From Geomobilibacter sp964432205 (lineage in GTDB: Bacteria > Desulfobacterota > Desulfuromonadia > Geobacterales > DSM-12255), in contig CAYSMK010000024.1 in NCBI GenBank assembly GCA_964432205.1, positions 1 through 64,000 on the forward strand: a DNA stretch of 64,000 nt, given 5' to 3'. Positions 33,075 to 42,700 of this stretch are shown here, piece by piece; the stretch's first letter is position 1, and the number at the start of each line of letters is the position of its first letter. Under the pieces are notes generated by a model. That model searched no databases. It saw only the letters and a program-made list of their open reading frames with translations, and had not been told where the DNA came from. The position numbers and the translations under genes are program-made.

Positions 33075-34646
33075 TCAGTCCCAGTTCTCCAGCTTCATGG
33101 TCCCTTTTTCATCCAGATTCTTATGCATATTGAACACCTTGTAGAGCATGTGCGGCTCATGGGCACTGTTGCTCGCCAAGCACTCTCTCAGCGCGCGGTC
33201 GAAATACTCCTGAAGGATCGGCTTGTATTCAGGGTGCACGCATTTGGTGATAATCCTTTGTGCCCGTTCCCGGGGACAGAGCCCGCGCAGGTCGGCCAGC
33301 CCCTGCTCGGTCACGAGCACGTCGAGGTCATGTTCGGTGTGATCGACATGGGTCACCATCGGGACGACACAGCTGATCCCGTTAGGGTCCGTAGCAGAGG
33401 GACGGGTCGAAGGGGTATGCATGATGGAGAGATAGGCGTTACGCATGAAGTCGCCTGAGCCGCCAACCCCGTTGAGCAGCCGGGAACCATTCACAATGGA
33501 TGAGTTGACGTGGGCATAGATATCGAATTCCACCGGGGTGTTCATGGATATCAGGCCAAGCCGTCGTACCGGTTCGGCATGGTTGGTAATCTGGATCGGC
33601 CGAATCAAGGTCCGGGAAGTGTACTTGTCCCAGTTTGCCAGCAGGCGCTTTATCCCGTTTTCGGAAAGCGAGTAAGAGGCCGTTGTCACGTAGTCGAGCT
33701 TGCCGGAATCAAACATGTCAAGCAGGTTGTCCTGCAGCACCTCGGTCCAGACGGTCAGATTCTCGAACGGGCTATTGAGGATACCGCCGACGACTGCGTT
33801 GGCGATGGATCCCACTCCCGACTGAAGCGGCAGCAGATTCTTCGGCAAGCGGCCACTTTTCACTTCATCCTGGAGGAAGTCGATGATGTGGTTGGCAATC
33901 AGAACAGAATTCCCGTCAGGTGCCCCCAGCGGTCGGCCAACCGGATCCTTGTACGATTCGACAATCGCCACGATCTTGGCCGGGTCACAGGGAATACTGG
34001 TGGATCCGATACGGTCTCTCACATCCTGGATATTATAGACCTTCTTATTGGGCGGCACTGCCACGTCAACGCAATCATGGAGACCTTCCAGCGAAGGTAT
34101 TTTCGTATTGATCTCAATGATTATCTTTTCCGCCCGGGCCACGATTTCATTAATAATGCCGACTGCCAGAGTCGGAACAACGCCGCAGTCCTCCGTAATA
34201 CAGCTTGCCTCGATGATAGCAATATCAATCTTCCCATCATTTTCGAGGGTGTAGAAGCCGTAACCGAAATCCTGGGCGTACAGGGAAAGATATCGGTCGC
34301 CGTAATTGACTTCGCCGGCATTTATTGCCTTGCGAATCACGTTCCCCTGCTGATGGGGCCAACGCTTGGCGAGCATGCCGAGCTTTGCCCAGCGGTCGTC
34401 CACATCAGTGCCAATGGAGGCACCGGTATAAACGTTAAACTTCATCTTTCCGGCAAGACCGTTTTTTTCCACATGATCGGCCAGCAGACCAGGTACCGTT
34501 TTCGGGTGCCCCTCGGCAAATCCCGAGAAGCCGAGGTACATGCCGCTCTTGAACATAGGAATGGTTTCCTCGGGATTCATGATCTTTGAATGGAGGGTTG
34601 AAAGCCTGATTCTCCTTAACAATTCGGTGTTATTTTTAGCAGTCAT
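33075..34646 (-). CDS. Acetyl-CoA hydrolase/transferase family CoA transferase
   Basis: 523 residues. It belongs to the family of succinyl-CoA:acetate and propionyl-CoA:succinate CoA transferases. The N-terminal domain has FSGFAEGHPKTVPGLLADHV and VYTGASIGTDVDDRWA. The C-terminal domain has LQSGVGSIANAVVGGIL and VTEQGLADLRGLCPRERAQR. Geobacter uses such enzymes to activate acetate with succinyl-CoA from the TCA cycle, so a role in activating a carboxylate imported by the adjacent symporter is likely. I start at the Met of MTAKNNTELL, preceded by GGGAG. A good sigma-54 promoter lies about 105 bases upstream. Confidence 0.92.
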   Translation of the reverse strand: MTAKNNTELLRRIRLSTLHSKIMNPEETIPMFKSGMYLGFSGFAEGHPKTVPGLLADHVEKNGLAGKMKFNVYTGASIGTDVDDRWAKLGMLAKRWPHQQGNVIRKAINAGEVNYGDRYLSLYAQDFGYGFYTLENDGKIDIAIIEASCITEDCGVVPTLAVGIINEIVARAEKIIIEINTKIPSLEGLHDCVDVAVPPNKKVYNIQDVRDRIGSTSIPCDPAKIVAIVESYKDPVGRPLGAPDGNSVLIANHIIDFLQDEVKSGRLPKNLLPLQSGVGSIANAVVGGILNSPFENLTVWTEVLQDNLLDMFDSGKLDYVTTASYSLSENGIKRLLANWDKYTSRTLIRPIQITNHAEPVRRLGLISMNTPVEFDIYAHVNSSIVNGSRLLNGVGGSGDFMRNAYLSIMHTPSTRPSATDPNGISCVVPMVTHVDHTEHDLDVLVTEQGLADLRGLCPRERAQRIITKCVHPEYKPILQEYFDRALRECLASNSAHEPHMLYKVFNMHKNLDEKGTMKLENWD

Positions 34647-34751
34647 CTTGGTATATCTCCCTTCGAAGTGATGAATCTTGTCTGCACAGAAATAGTTTAG
34701 AGGCCGCATAACCATCTAAAACAAGATCAAAAATCATATAAAATAGCGTTT

Positions 34752-34767
34752 TGCACCAAACATGCCA
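34752..34767 (-). promoter_or_regulatory. Sigma-54 (-24/-12) promoter of the CoA-transferase operon
   Basis: On the minus strand the 16 bases TGGCATGTTTGGTGCA match TGGCACGNNNNTTGCA at the invariant GG and GC and in most other positions. Predicted start is near 34741. Confidence 0.75.
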
Positions 34768-34918
34768 CAAGCACCGTCCCCACCAGAGCACAGCTAATAT
34801 GCTGTTATTATTATCAATGTGGCCTATAAAATTTTTTTGAAATTAGCACCAATGACACGACATCCGATATTTAGTAGGACACGCTGGGATCAAATGGACA
34901 TAAAACAGATGGTCTATG

Positions 34919-35014
34919 GCTAACTAGGCGAGATACTAATGAGAATACAGGAAAACCATTATGAAGGGGTAATGAACAGCATCTACTATATTTCATATGA
35001 CATACGATATTTCG
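34919..35014. promoter_or_regulatory. Putative activator-binding region, copy 1 of a duplicated upstream element
   Basis: GCTAACTAGG, ATGAGAATAC and CTACTATATTTCATA recur with near-identical spacing at 36632-36711. CATACGATATTTCG (35001-35014) recurs as CATACGATATTACG at 36575 and as CATCCGATATTTAG at 34861. The region lies 150-260 bases upstream of the sigma-54 promoter, the usual place for enhancer sites. The rest of the 657-base gap (34647-35303) is AT-rich and holds no gene. Confidence 0.6.
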
Positions 35015-35212
35015 GATAGCAATTCCATGCCCCCCCCCTTCACCAACTTCTACTCCCGACCGCCATAAGGGTCCGAATAGAAGCGACTATCGACTCCTGG
35101 CGAATAAAGTGTCAAGCCGGCTCTTATTGTCTGAATCCTGGAGATCACGATTGGTTGAATCAATACGAAGAAGAAGGAGTAAGATGGCTGGCTGTGGAAA
35201 CGTGGGAAATAT

Positions 35213-35240
35213 ACGGGCGGTGTTCAAATCCACCGCCCGT
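35213..35240 (-). terminator. Hairpin terminator of the TRAP binding-protein gene
   Basis: Perfect 9-base arms ACGGGCGGT and ACCGCCCGT around a 10-base loop, 63 bases after the dctP-like stop. The T tract is weak (ATATTTCC). Confidence 0.65.
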
Positions 35241-35303
35241 AACCAACAAACATACATACATACATAACATGCTTACGACTCTGTGCCTGGTGGCCAGCAG
35301 TCG

Positions 35304-36350
35304 TTAATCGTTGTACTTTTTCAACAAAGCCCTGGCACTTTCCAACAAGACCTTGCCGTTACCACCCTTGGCAGCGACTTCCTTCATCCACTCATCATCA
35401 ACTGTTTCGGTTGCCTTTACCCATCGGTTGTATTCAGCATCGGTCAAGACATTAAAGGTGTTGTGCCGATCACGGGCGATCTTGCGTGCCGGTTCGGAAA
35501 AGCTGTCCCAAAGTTTGCCAGCCCACTTTGACGCCTCGCGACCGCTGTTCTGGTCGATAACCCTTTTCAATTCTGGCGAAAGGCTGTTGTACTTGGACTG
35601 ATTCATCGCAAACACCAAAAAGGTATTGGAGATCGTCGCGTGCTTCGGACCGGTCGACGTATGTGTTTTGCAGATTTCCTGCATCTTGAGGGCCGTCATT
35701 ACCTCCCAGGGCAGACTGGCACCATCCACAACATTTTTTGAAACCGACTCCGGCACAGCCGGCGCCGGCATCTGCACAGGCACCGCACCGAGCGCAGTCA
35801 GTGCCTTGGATAACAGGCGTGTTGGAGCACGGACCTTGGCGCCTTTAAGGTCTTCCAGGGTCTTGACCGACTTCCTGCCGAAATGAAGCGGGGCCTCGTC
35901 ATGCAGATGGGTAAAGATAAGCTTGATCCCTTTGAACTCGTCCTGGGAGTTTTTCTGGATAAAGTCCCACAGGGCCTGGCTCCCAGTTTCCGCCTTTTTC
36001 GCCATGAAGGGCAGTTCGAACACCTCGGTCTTGGTAAAGCGGCCCGCCTGGTAGGTCGGAGCAGTCCAGACAATATCGGCTACCCCGTCTCTCGCCTGAT
36101 CCAGGAGCTGAGCCGGGGTGCCCCCCAGCTGCATTGAAGGATAGATCTGACACTTGAGCTTGCCACCCGATTCCTTGCTGATCTTGTCGCACCAAGGCAC
36201 GATCGCTCTTTGATGTGCATTGGAACTGGTCGGCAGGAAGTGAGCGACCTTAAGGGTCACCACATCCGATGCGGCGCCGGCAACACCGGCTCCACAAGCG
36301 ATGACCGCTACGGTTAGCATCATACATAAATACGCCCTAATCAATTTCAT
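35304..36350 (-). CDS. TRAP transporter solute-binding protein (DctP family), orphan
   Basis: 348 residues. A signal peptide (LIRAYLCMMLTVAVIACGAG) precedes a DctP fold: VTLKVAHFLPTSSNAHQRAI, KISKESGGKLKCQIYPSMQLG, LEDLKGAKVRAPTRLLSKAL and NVVDGASLPWEVMTALKMQE. The conserved Arg that salt-bridges carboxylates in DctP proteins fits the Arg of KVRAPTR. The DctQ and DctM membrane subunits are absent nearby. It may use a remote permease or act as a carboxylate sensor. A sigma-54 promoter lies upstream and the activator gene is next, so it belongs to the same regulon as the CoA-transferase operon. Confidence 0.9.
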   Translation of the reverse strand: MKLIRAYLCMMLTVAVIACGAGVAGAASDVVTLKVAHFLPTSSNAHQRAIVPWCDKISKESGGKLKCQIYPSMQLGGTPAQLLDQARDGVADIVWTAPTYQAGRFTKTEVFELPFMAKKAETGSQALWDFIQKNSQDEFKGIKLIFTHLHDEAPLHFGRKSVKTLEDLKGAKVRAPTRLLSKALTALGAVPVQMPAPAVPESVSKNVVDGASLPWEVMTALKMQEICKTHTSTGPKHATISNTFLVFAMNQSKYNSLSPELKRVIDQNSGREASKWAGKLWDSFSEPARKIARDRHNTFNVLTDAEYNRWVKATETVDDEWMKEVAAKGGNGKVLLESARALLKKYND

Positions 36351-36464
36351 GGTGCATTCCTCCTTTTTGTGATTGAGGTTGGCAGTTGTCTCGTTTCCGA
36401 TTGGAAACTACTCAAGGCTGCTTTTTTTCAGATGACGAATCAGATGAATTATGAAATACCGTTT

Positions 36465-36480
36465 TGCAATGTCCGTACCC
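36465..36480 (-). promoter_or_regulatory. Sigma-54 (-24/-12) promoter of the TRAP binding-protein gene
   Basis: On the minus strand the 16 bases GGGTACGGACATTGCA match TGGCACGNNNNTTGCA except at two positions, keeping the GG and GC. Predicted start is near 36454, about 104 bases before the gene. Confidence 0.75.
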
Positions 36481-36574
36481 GCAAGTAACGGCTACTACTT
36501 ATCGCCACAACAGCCCAATATCATTATAGTTATATCAATAAACATGGTTTTCCATAGAGTATTAACCACCATGG

Positions 36575-36711
36575 CATACGATATTACGTAGCCAGATCCA
36601 CAAAGCAGAGCATGCTCTGGAGCGGTTCAGCGCTAACCAGCTGAAATATTCATGAGAATACTGAGGGGATCTACAGAGACGATGCCATGCAACACCTACT
36701 ATATTTCGTAA
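36575..36711. promoter_or_regulatory. Putative activator-binding region, copy 2 of the duplicated upstream element
   Basis: It contains CATACGATATTACG (36575-36588), GCTAACCAGC followed by ATGAGAATAC (36632-36661), and CTACTATATTTCGTA (36697-36711), matching 34919-35014. It lies 100-230 bases upstream of the second sigma-54 promoter. Confidence 0.6.
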
Positions 36712-36714
36712 GTG

Positions 36715-38703
36715 CTACTGCATTTCGGAGAACGGTTTCTTGCGGACAATCTTCAATTTTTTCATCCTCGAATCCAAGGTAGTTGGATTGATCGCCAGGA
36801 TCTCAGCGGCACCATTCCTGCCCCTGACACGCCAACCCGTCCTTTCCATCACGGAGATGATGTGCGTTCGCTCCATATCCTCCAACGACATCGTTGGTGA
36901 GATTACCGTGGCGGCGCTGTCAGGTACGTCAATAACCAGCACTGACCCCTTACTCAGTATCATGGCTCGTTCAACCATGTTTCGCAGCTCTCTGATATTA
37001 CCGGGCCAGCAGTAGTGCTCCAGTGCTTCCATGTTCTTCTTCGGAATCCGTTCTATGGTCTTCCCGAAGACCTTGCCAAACTCCTCAACCATGGCCCAGA
37101 CCAGAAGCGGAATATCTTCTTGGCGTTCACGCAACGGCGGTACGGATATCGGGAACACATTCAAACGGTAGTACAGATCTTCACGAAACCTGCCTTCTCG
37201 AACGGCCTGGGCCAGGTTTTTGTTGGTTGCGGCAATGACCCGCACGTCGACGTCAATCGGTTTTGGGCTGCCCAGCCGCTCAAACTGACCCTCCTGCAGC
37301 ACCCGCAGCAATTTTGTCTGTAGCTCCAGGGGCAACTCCCCAATTTCATCGAGAAAGATCGTCCCGCCGTCTGCGGCTTCGAAGCGACCTACCTGCCGTG
37401 AAACCGCACCGGTGTAAGCCCCCTTTTCGCGGCCAAACAGTTCGGATTCAATGAGTGCCGCAGGCAAGGCAGCACAATTCACCTTGATCATGGGGCGTTC
37501 TTTTCGCGCACTCAGATTATGGGTGGCACGGGCCAGCAATTCCTTGCCAGTACCGGTCTCTCCGAGCAACAACACCGTTGAGTCGGTATTGGCAACCTGC
37601 TGCACCTGCCGCAAAACCTTACGGATGGCATCTGATCGGCCAATTATCTCATCCGGCTTGTATTCGACCTGAATCTGGTCACGCAGATAGATATTCTCGG
37701 CCTCCAGCCGGTTTTTCAACACTTCTATTTCCGACAGGGCCTGCTGAATCGTCTCATCCGCCCGTTTGCGCTCCAGGGCGTTGGCAAAGATTTCCCACAG
37801 GATACGAAGGCGCTGAATCAGATCATCGGGCCAGTCACGTTTGACGCTGTACGACACAAAGGTGATGAACCCCACAACAACACCACCGACTTTCGCGGGT
37901 ATGAACATGATCGACCTTATGCCGCCCCGTTCCTTGCAGTATTGTTTTTCCCGCCAATAACTGTCAGGCAGTTCATCGACATCTGAAACATGGAATATCT
38001 CATCGTGAAACACCGAGGCGTTCCACATCGGCACCAGCCCGGGATGGAGAACCTTGAGGGGCGGCGTGATCCCCTGAAGCTCATAGGAGTGGGTGCAAAT
38101 CATCTCGCCACTATCAGCGAGTCGCCAGACCGAACTCCGGTCAAACCCCAGGAAATCGACTATTTTTTGCAGCCCCTGGACGATCTTGCCGTCCACTTCA
38201 CTGACCGGGACATTTATGAAGGTTGCAGAAAGTGTCGAGAGAAGGGCCTCGAACTTCAACCGCTCGACCTGGGCCGCCTCTCTCTGCGTCTGTTCAGAAA
38301 TATCCCGGACCACAAGACTGACCCCCAGAATCGTTCCATTATCAGTCTTGAGTGGGTAGCAACGGAGCTGCCATATCCTGTTCAGTGACGCCAGATCCGC
38401 ACTCGCCGGGGGTAGCTCAACTGCCAACTCCACGAACGGTCTGTCTTCCAGGATGACACGCTCCAGGATTGGCGCCACGGTAAGCGCAATCTGCGGATCG
38501 ACCTCCTTGAGTGATCTTCCGATGTGTTGCTCTGCCGAAATCCCGTCAATCATTGCCAGCTGGTCATTGACAAGGATGAACTGCAAATCCCGATCTAGGA
38601 CCGAGATGCCGAACTGCAAATGCGCGAACAACCGTTCAAGCTCTCTATATGTTTGGAGGAAAAAATCTGCATTACTAAGTGGTCGTGTGCGTTTCATTTC
38701 CAT
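36715..38703 (-). CDS. Sigma-54-dependent transcriptional activator with PAS and GAF domains
   Basis: 662 residues. A PAS domain (about 20-140; FGISVLDRDLQFILVNDQLA) is followed by a GAF domain (about 165-330; LGFDRSSVWRLADSGEMICT). The AAA+ core (about 355-590) has Walker A GETGTGKELLARA near 381, the sigma-54 contact loop as GAYTGA near 427, Walker B GGTIFLDEIGELP, and YRLNVFPISVPPLRER. A C-terminal Fis-type helix-turn-helix ends in GAAEILAINPTTLDSRMKKL. There is no receiver domain, so a small molecule or redox signal sensed by PAS/GAF probably controls it. It sits directly upstream of the two sigma-54 promoters described here and is their likely activator. Confidence 0.93.
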   Translation of the reverse strand: MEMKRTRPLSNADFFLQTYRELERLFAHLQFGISVLDRDLQFILVNDQLAMIDGISAEQHIGRSLKEVDPQIALTVAPILERVILEDRPFVELAVELPPASADLASLNRIWQLRCYPLKTDNGTILGVSLVVRDISEQTQREAAQVERLKFEALLSTLSATFINVPVSEVDGKIVQGLQKIVDFLGFDRSSVWRLADSGEMICTHSYELQGITPPLKVLHPGLVPMWNASVFHDEIFHVSDVDELPDSYWREKQYCKERGGIRSIMFIPAKVGGVVVGFITFVSYSVKRDWPDDLIQRLRILWEIFANALERKRADETIQQALSEIEVLKNRLEAENIYLRDQIQVEYKPDEIIGRSDAIRKVLRQVQQVANTDSTVLLLGETGTGKELLARATHNLSARKERPMIKVNCAALPAALIESELFGREKGAYTGAVSRQVGRFEAADGGTIFLDEIGELPLELQTKLLRVLQEGQFERLGSPKPIDVDVRVIAATNKNLAQAVREGRFREDLYYRLNVFPISVPPLRERQEDIPLLVWAMVEEFGKVFGKTIERIPKKNMEALEHYCWPGNIRELRNMVERAMILSKGSVLVIDVPDSAATVISPTMSLEDMERTHIISVMERTGWRVRGRNGAAEILAINPTTLDSRMKKLKIVRKKPFSEMQ

Positions 38704-38885
38704 GCCAGCACCCTATTTCGCAAAATTATAAAAGCGTTACAAATACAATACGAGCCGTTATTTTAAGAAGTTCAACCCGCATTTCGCAAGAATTATGATA
38801 TCAAACAGCAGAAAAGTAAAACGATTTGTACCCGTGACGACCTGTTAATCCTGGCGATACGATGATTCCCCCCTCTGAAACGGCA

Positions 38886-38951
38886 AAAGCCCCTGGCCTT
38901 GCCATCACTCTTGTCAAAGTGCTGGAAAAGGCCAGGGGCTTTCCTGTCGTA
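38886..38951 (-). terminator. Long-loop terminator hairpin after the DUF1858 gene
   Basis: The 15-base arms AAAGCCCCTGGCCTT and AAGGCCAGGGGCTTT are perfect complements separated by about 36 bases. Read on the minus strand, the stem follows the DUF1858 stop and ends in TTTT. Confidence 0.75.
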
Positions 38952-38977
38952 GCCGGGCGCCGGATCTGCGCTCTATT

Positions 38978-39178
38978 TCAGTCAGCGATGGCGTTCAGGT
39001 CCTTAAGTATTTCATTTACATCCAGACCATGGGCATTGCACCCCTGCTCCAGGGATTCGTTCTGGGCACCCATGCAGCCGATGCAGCCGAGGTTGTATTT
39101 TGCCAGCACCCTCGCCACTTCCGGACTGGTTCTCAGGGCCTGGGCAAAGGTCATATCTTTGGTGAATCTGTCGCTCAT
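38978..39178 (-). CDS. DUF1858 small CxxC protein
   Basis: 66 residues. A DUF1858 domain (FTKDMTFAQALRTSPEVARV, then LAKYNLGCIGCMGAQNESLE) with the paired Cys of the family, which is often linked to hybrid-cluster and redox proteins. A good ribosome binding site AAGGAG precedes the ATG; the 15 codons before it overlap greA's vicinity and are not needed. It lies 25 bases after greA and probably shares its transcript. The role is unknown. Confidence 0.88.
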   Translation of the reverse strand: MSDRFTKDMTFAQALRTSPEVARVLAKYNLGCIGCMGAQNESLEQGCNAHGLDVNEILKDLNAIAD

Positions 39179-39203
39179 TGTGAACTCCTTTATGCTTATG
39201 TTT

Positions 39204-39680
39204 TTATTCGTACCTGATCTCAACGATCTCGTATTCTTTAACCCCTGACGGGACCTTGGCCTTGACCGAATCGTCGAGCTTGTGGCCGATCAGCGCCTTG
39301 CCGACCGGTGACGTGCAGGAGATTTTCCCCAGCTTGATGTCGGCTTCTTCCTCACCAACGATCTTGTAGGTTACCTCTTCCTCCGACGATGTGTCATAGA
39401 GGGTGACCGTTGCACCGAACACTACCTTGTCCGGCTTCAGATTGGACAGGTCAACCACGTACGCACGGGCCAGCTTGTCCTGAAGCTCCAGAATACGCCC
39501 CTCGATAAAACTCTGACGGTTCTTGGCGGCATCGTACTCGGCATTTTCCGACAGGTCACCGTGGCTGCGGGCTTCGGCGATATCCTGAATGACACGTGGT
39601 CTCTCTTCGCGGATCAGACGCTTCAGATCATCCTGAAGTGTCTCATAACTCTCTTTGGTCATCGGTACTGACTGGGACAT
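39204..39680 (-). CDS. greA: Transcription elongation factor GreA
   Basis: 158 residues, the standard length. It rescues arrested RNA polymerase by stimulating transcript cleavage. The N-terminal coiled-coil has PMTKESYETLQDDLKRL and HGDLSENAEYDAAKNRQ with the acidic tip; the C-terminal FKBP-like domain ends in SPVGKALIGHKLDDSVKAKV. The start at MSQSVPMTKE follows AGGAG, and upstream in-frame codons are not conserved. It lies 75 bases downstream of carB. Confidence 0.95.
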   Translation of the reverse strand: MSQSVPMTKESYETLQDDLKRLIREERPRVIQDIAEARSHGDLSENAEYDAAKNRQSFIEGRILELQDKLARAYVVDLSNLKPDKVVFGATVTLYDTSSEEEVTYKIVGEEEADIKLGKISCTSPVGKALIGHKLDDSVKAKVPSGVKEYEIVEIRYE

Positions 39681-39755
39681 TGAACAACTACTCCTTACAA
39701 AGCTGTCGGGGCAGCCCATGGAGGCCGCCCCGTGCATGATGGCAGTGGTTATATG

Positions 39756-42700
39756 CTAGGCCAAATATTCCTGCAGGGGTTTTACCCCCAAATCTTCCTG
39801 CATGATAGCCATGATGCCGTCGACCGCAGCCCGTGCTCCGGACATGGTCGTGTAGTACGTAACGCCATGGGTCAGGGTTTCGCGACGAATGGAGAAGGAA
39901 TCGGCAACCGCCTGTGCCCCATGGGTGGTATTGATCACCATGGCAATCTCGCCGTTCTTGATGGAGTCGACGATGTGCGGCCGCCCTTCCTTGACCTTGT
40001 TGACCGTCTTCACCGTCACCCCTTTTTCCTGCAGATAGGTGGCGGTTCCGCGGGTGGCAACCAACTTAAAGCCGGCATTATAGAGATTTTGGGCAATGGA
40101 GACAACATGTTTTTTGTCGGCGTCCTTGACGCTGATAAAGATGCTGCCGCTGGTGGGAAGCTTGGTCCCTGCACCCAGTTGGGCCTTGGCAAATGCCTTG
40201 GCAAAGTTTTCGTCTATCCCCATCACCTCGCCGGTTGATTTCATCTCCGGACCGAGGATGGTATCCACCCCCGGGAATTTCACAAAGGGGAAGACCGACT
40301 CCTTGACCGCCACGTGGGACGGTTCGATATCACCACTGATCCCCTGATCCTTCAGGCTTCTGCCGGCCATGATCCGGGCCGCGATCTTGGCCAGGGGACG
40401 TCCGGTCGCCTTTGAGACGAAGGGTGCTGTCCGGGAGGCACGCGGATTGACCTCCAGGATGAAGATGGTGCCGTCCTTCACCGCATACTGGACATTCATC
40501 AATCCCTTGACGTTCAGTTCCAGGGCCATGAGACGGGTCTGTCGCTTGATCTCCGCCACGACCTCACCGGAGATGGAATACGGCGGCAGGGAACAGGCCG
40601 AATCCCCCGAATGGATGCCAGCCTCCTCGATATGCTCCATGATGCCGCCAATGACCACATCCTCGCCGTCGCAAAGGGCGTCCACGTCGATCTCGATCGC
40701 CTCGTCCAGGAACTGGTCCACCAGGATCGGGTGCTCGGGCGAGGCCTGAACAGCGGTATGCATGTAGCGGCGCAGGTCGTCCACGTCGTAGACGATCTCC
40801 ATGGCCCGGCCGCCGAGGACGTAGGAGGGGCGGACCACCACCGGATAGCCGACCCTCTCGGCAGCCTTTTCGGCCTCTTCGAAGGAACGGGCCGTGCCGT
40901 TCTCCGGCTGACGGAGCTCGAGCTTGTGGAGCATTTCCTGAAAACGTTCCCGGTCCTCGGCCCGGTCGATGGAATCGGGCGATGTGCCAATGATGGGCAC
41001 GCCGGCCTTTTCCAGCGCCACGGCCAGTTTCAGCGGTGTCTGGCCGCCGAACTGGACAATCACCCCTACAGGCTTCTCCAGATCCACAATGGAGAGGACA
41101 TCCTCGTAGGTGAGTGGCTCGAAGTAGAGCCGGTCAGAGGTGTCGTAATCGGTGGAGACCGTTTCCGGGTTGCAGTTGACCATGATGGTCTCAAAGCCGT
41201 CCTCGGCCAGGGCGAAGACACCGTGGACGCAGCAGTAGTCGAACTCTATCCCCTGGCCGATCCGGTTCGGGCCACCGCCAAGAATTATGATCTTTTTACG
41301 ATCGGTTACCTCGGCCTCGCACTCTTCCTCGTAGGTGGAGTAGAGGTACGGCGTATAGGCCACAAACTCGGCAGCGCAGGTGTCTACCCGCTTGAAGACC
41401 GGCCGGATGCCGAGGGAGAGGCGGAGCTGCCGGACCTCCTCTTCGTTCTTACCCCAGAGCCGGCCGAGAAACTTGTCAGAGAAACCGTACTGCTTGGCTT
41501 CGCGGAGGATATTGCACAATTCCGTAGGGGCGGGGTTACCCCGCCCTGCGTTTGGGTCATCCGAATCGGGCGGGGTTACCCCGCCCCTACAGTCATCAAC
41601 CAGGCCCATTACCTGCTTCAGCTGTTCCTCCATCTCGATGATCTGACGGAGGTTGTGCAGGAACCAGGGGTCGATGGCGGTAAGATTGAAAATTTCCTCC
41701 ACGCTCATGCCGCTTCTGAAGGCGTCGCCGATATACCAGACCCGCTCCCAGTTGGGAACCCGCAGCTTGTCGTGCAGGGTCTGCTGCTCCTTGGCGGTCA
41801 ACGCCCTGCGGGTCTCGCTGGTCATGTCGAACAACCTCGACTCGAAACCCGAGCTGCCGATCTCCAATGAGCGAAGTGCCTTCTGGAACGACTCCTTGAA
41901 GGTCCGGCCAATGGCCATCACCTCCCCCACCGACTTCATCTGGGTGGTGAGGGTCGCCTCGGCAGCCGGGAACTTCTCGAAGGTGAATCGGGGAATCTTG
42001 GTCACCACATAATCGATGGTCGGCTCGAAGCAGGCCGGCGTTTCCCGGGTGATGTCGTTGGTGATCTCGTCCAGTCGGTAGCCAACCGCCAGCTTGGCGG
42101 CTATCTTGGCAATGGGAAAACCGGTCGCCTTGGAGGCCAGGGCCGACGAACGGGAGACCCGGGGGTTCATCTCGATGACCACCAGCCGGCCATCACGCGG
42201 ATTTATGCCGAACTGGATGTTGGAACCGCCGGTGTCGACCCCGATCTCGCGGATGATCTTCAGGGACGCGTCACGGAGGATCTGATACTCCTTGTCGGTG
42301 AGGGTCTGGGCCGGTGCCACGGTAATGGAGTCGCCGGTGTGGACCCCCATCGGGTCGAAGTTCTCGATGGAGCAGATGATCACCACGTTGTCGGCCGTAT
42401 CCCTCATGACCTCCAGTTCGTACTCTTTCCAGCCGATGACCGACTCCTCGACCAGGATCTCGTCGGTCGGCGAGGCATCGATGCCGGCCATGGCCATCTT
42501 TTCGTATTCTTCCAGGTTGTAGGCGATGCCGCCGCCGGTCCCCCCCAGGGTAAAGGAGGGACGGATGATGGCCGGGAAGCCGACCGTCTTGATCACCTCC
42601 ATCGCCTCTGAGTAGTTGTGGGCAAGGCCCGAGCGGGGAACCGACAGGTTGATCCGCTGCATCGCCGCCTTGAAGAGGGTCCGATCCTCGGCCATCTTGA

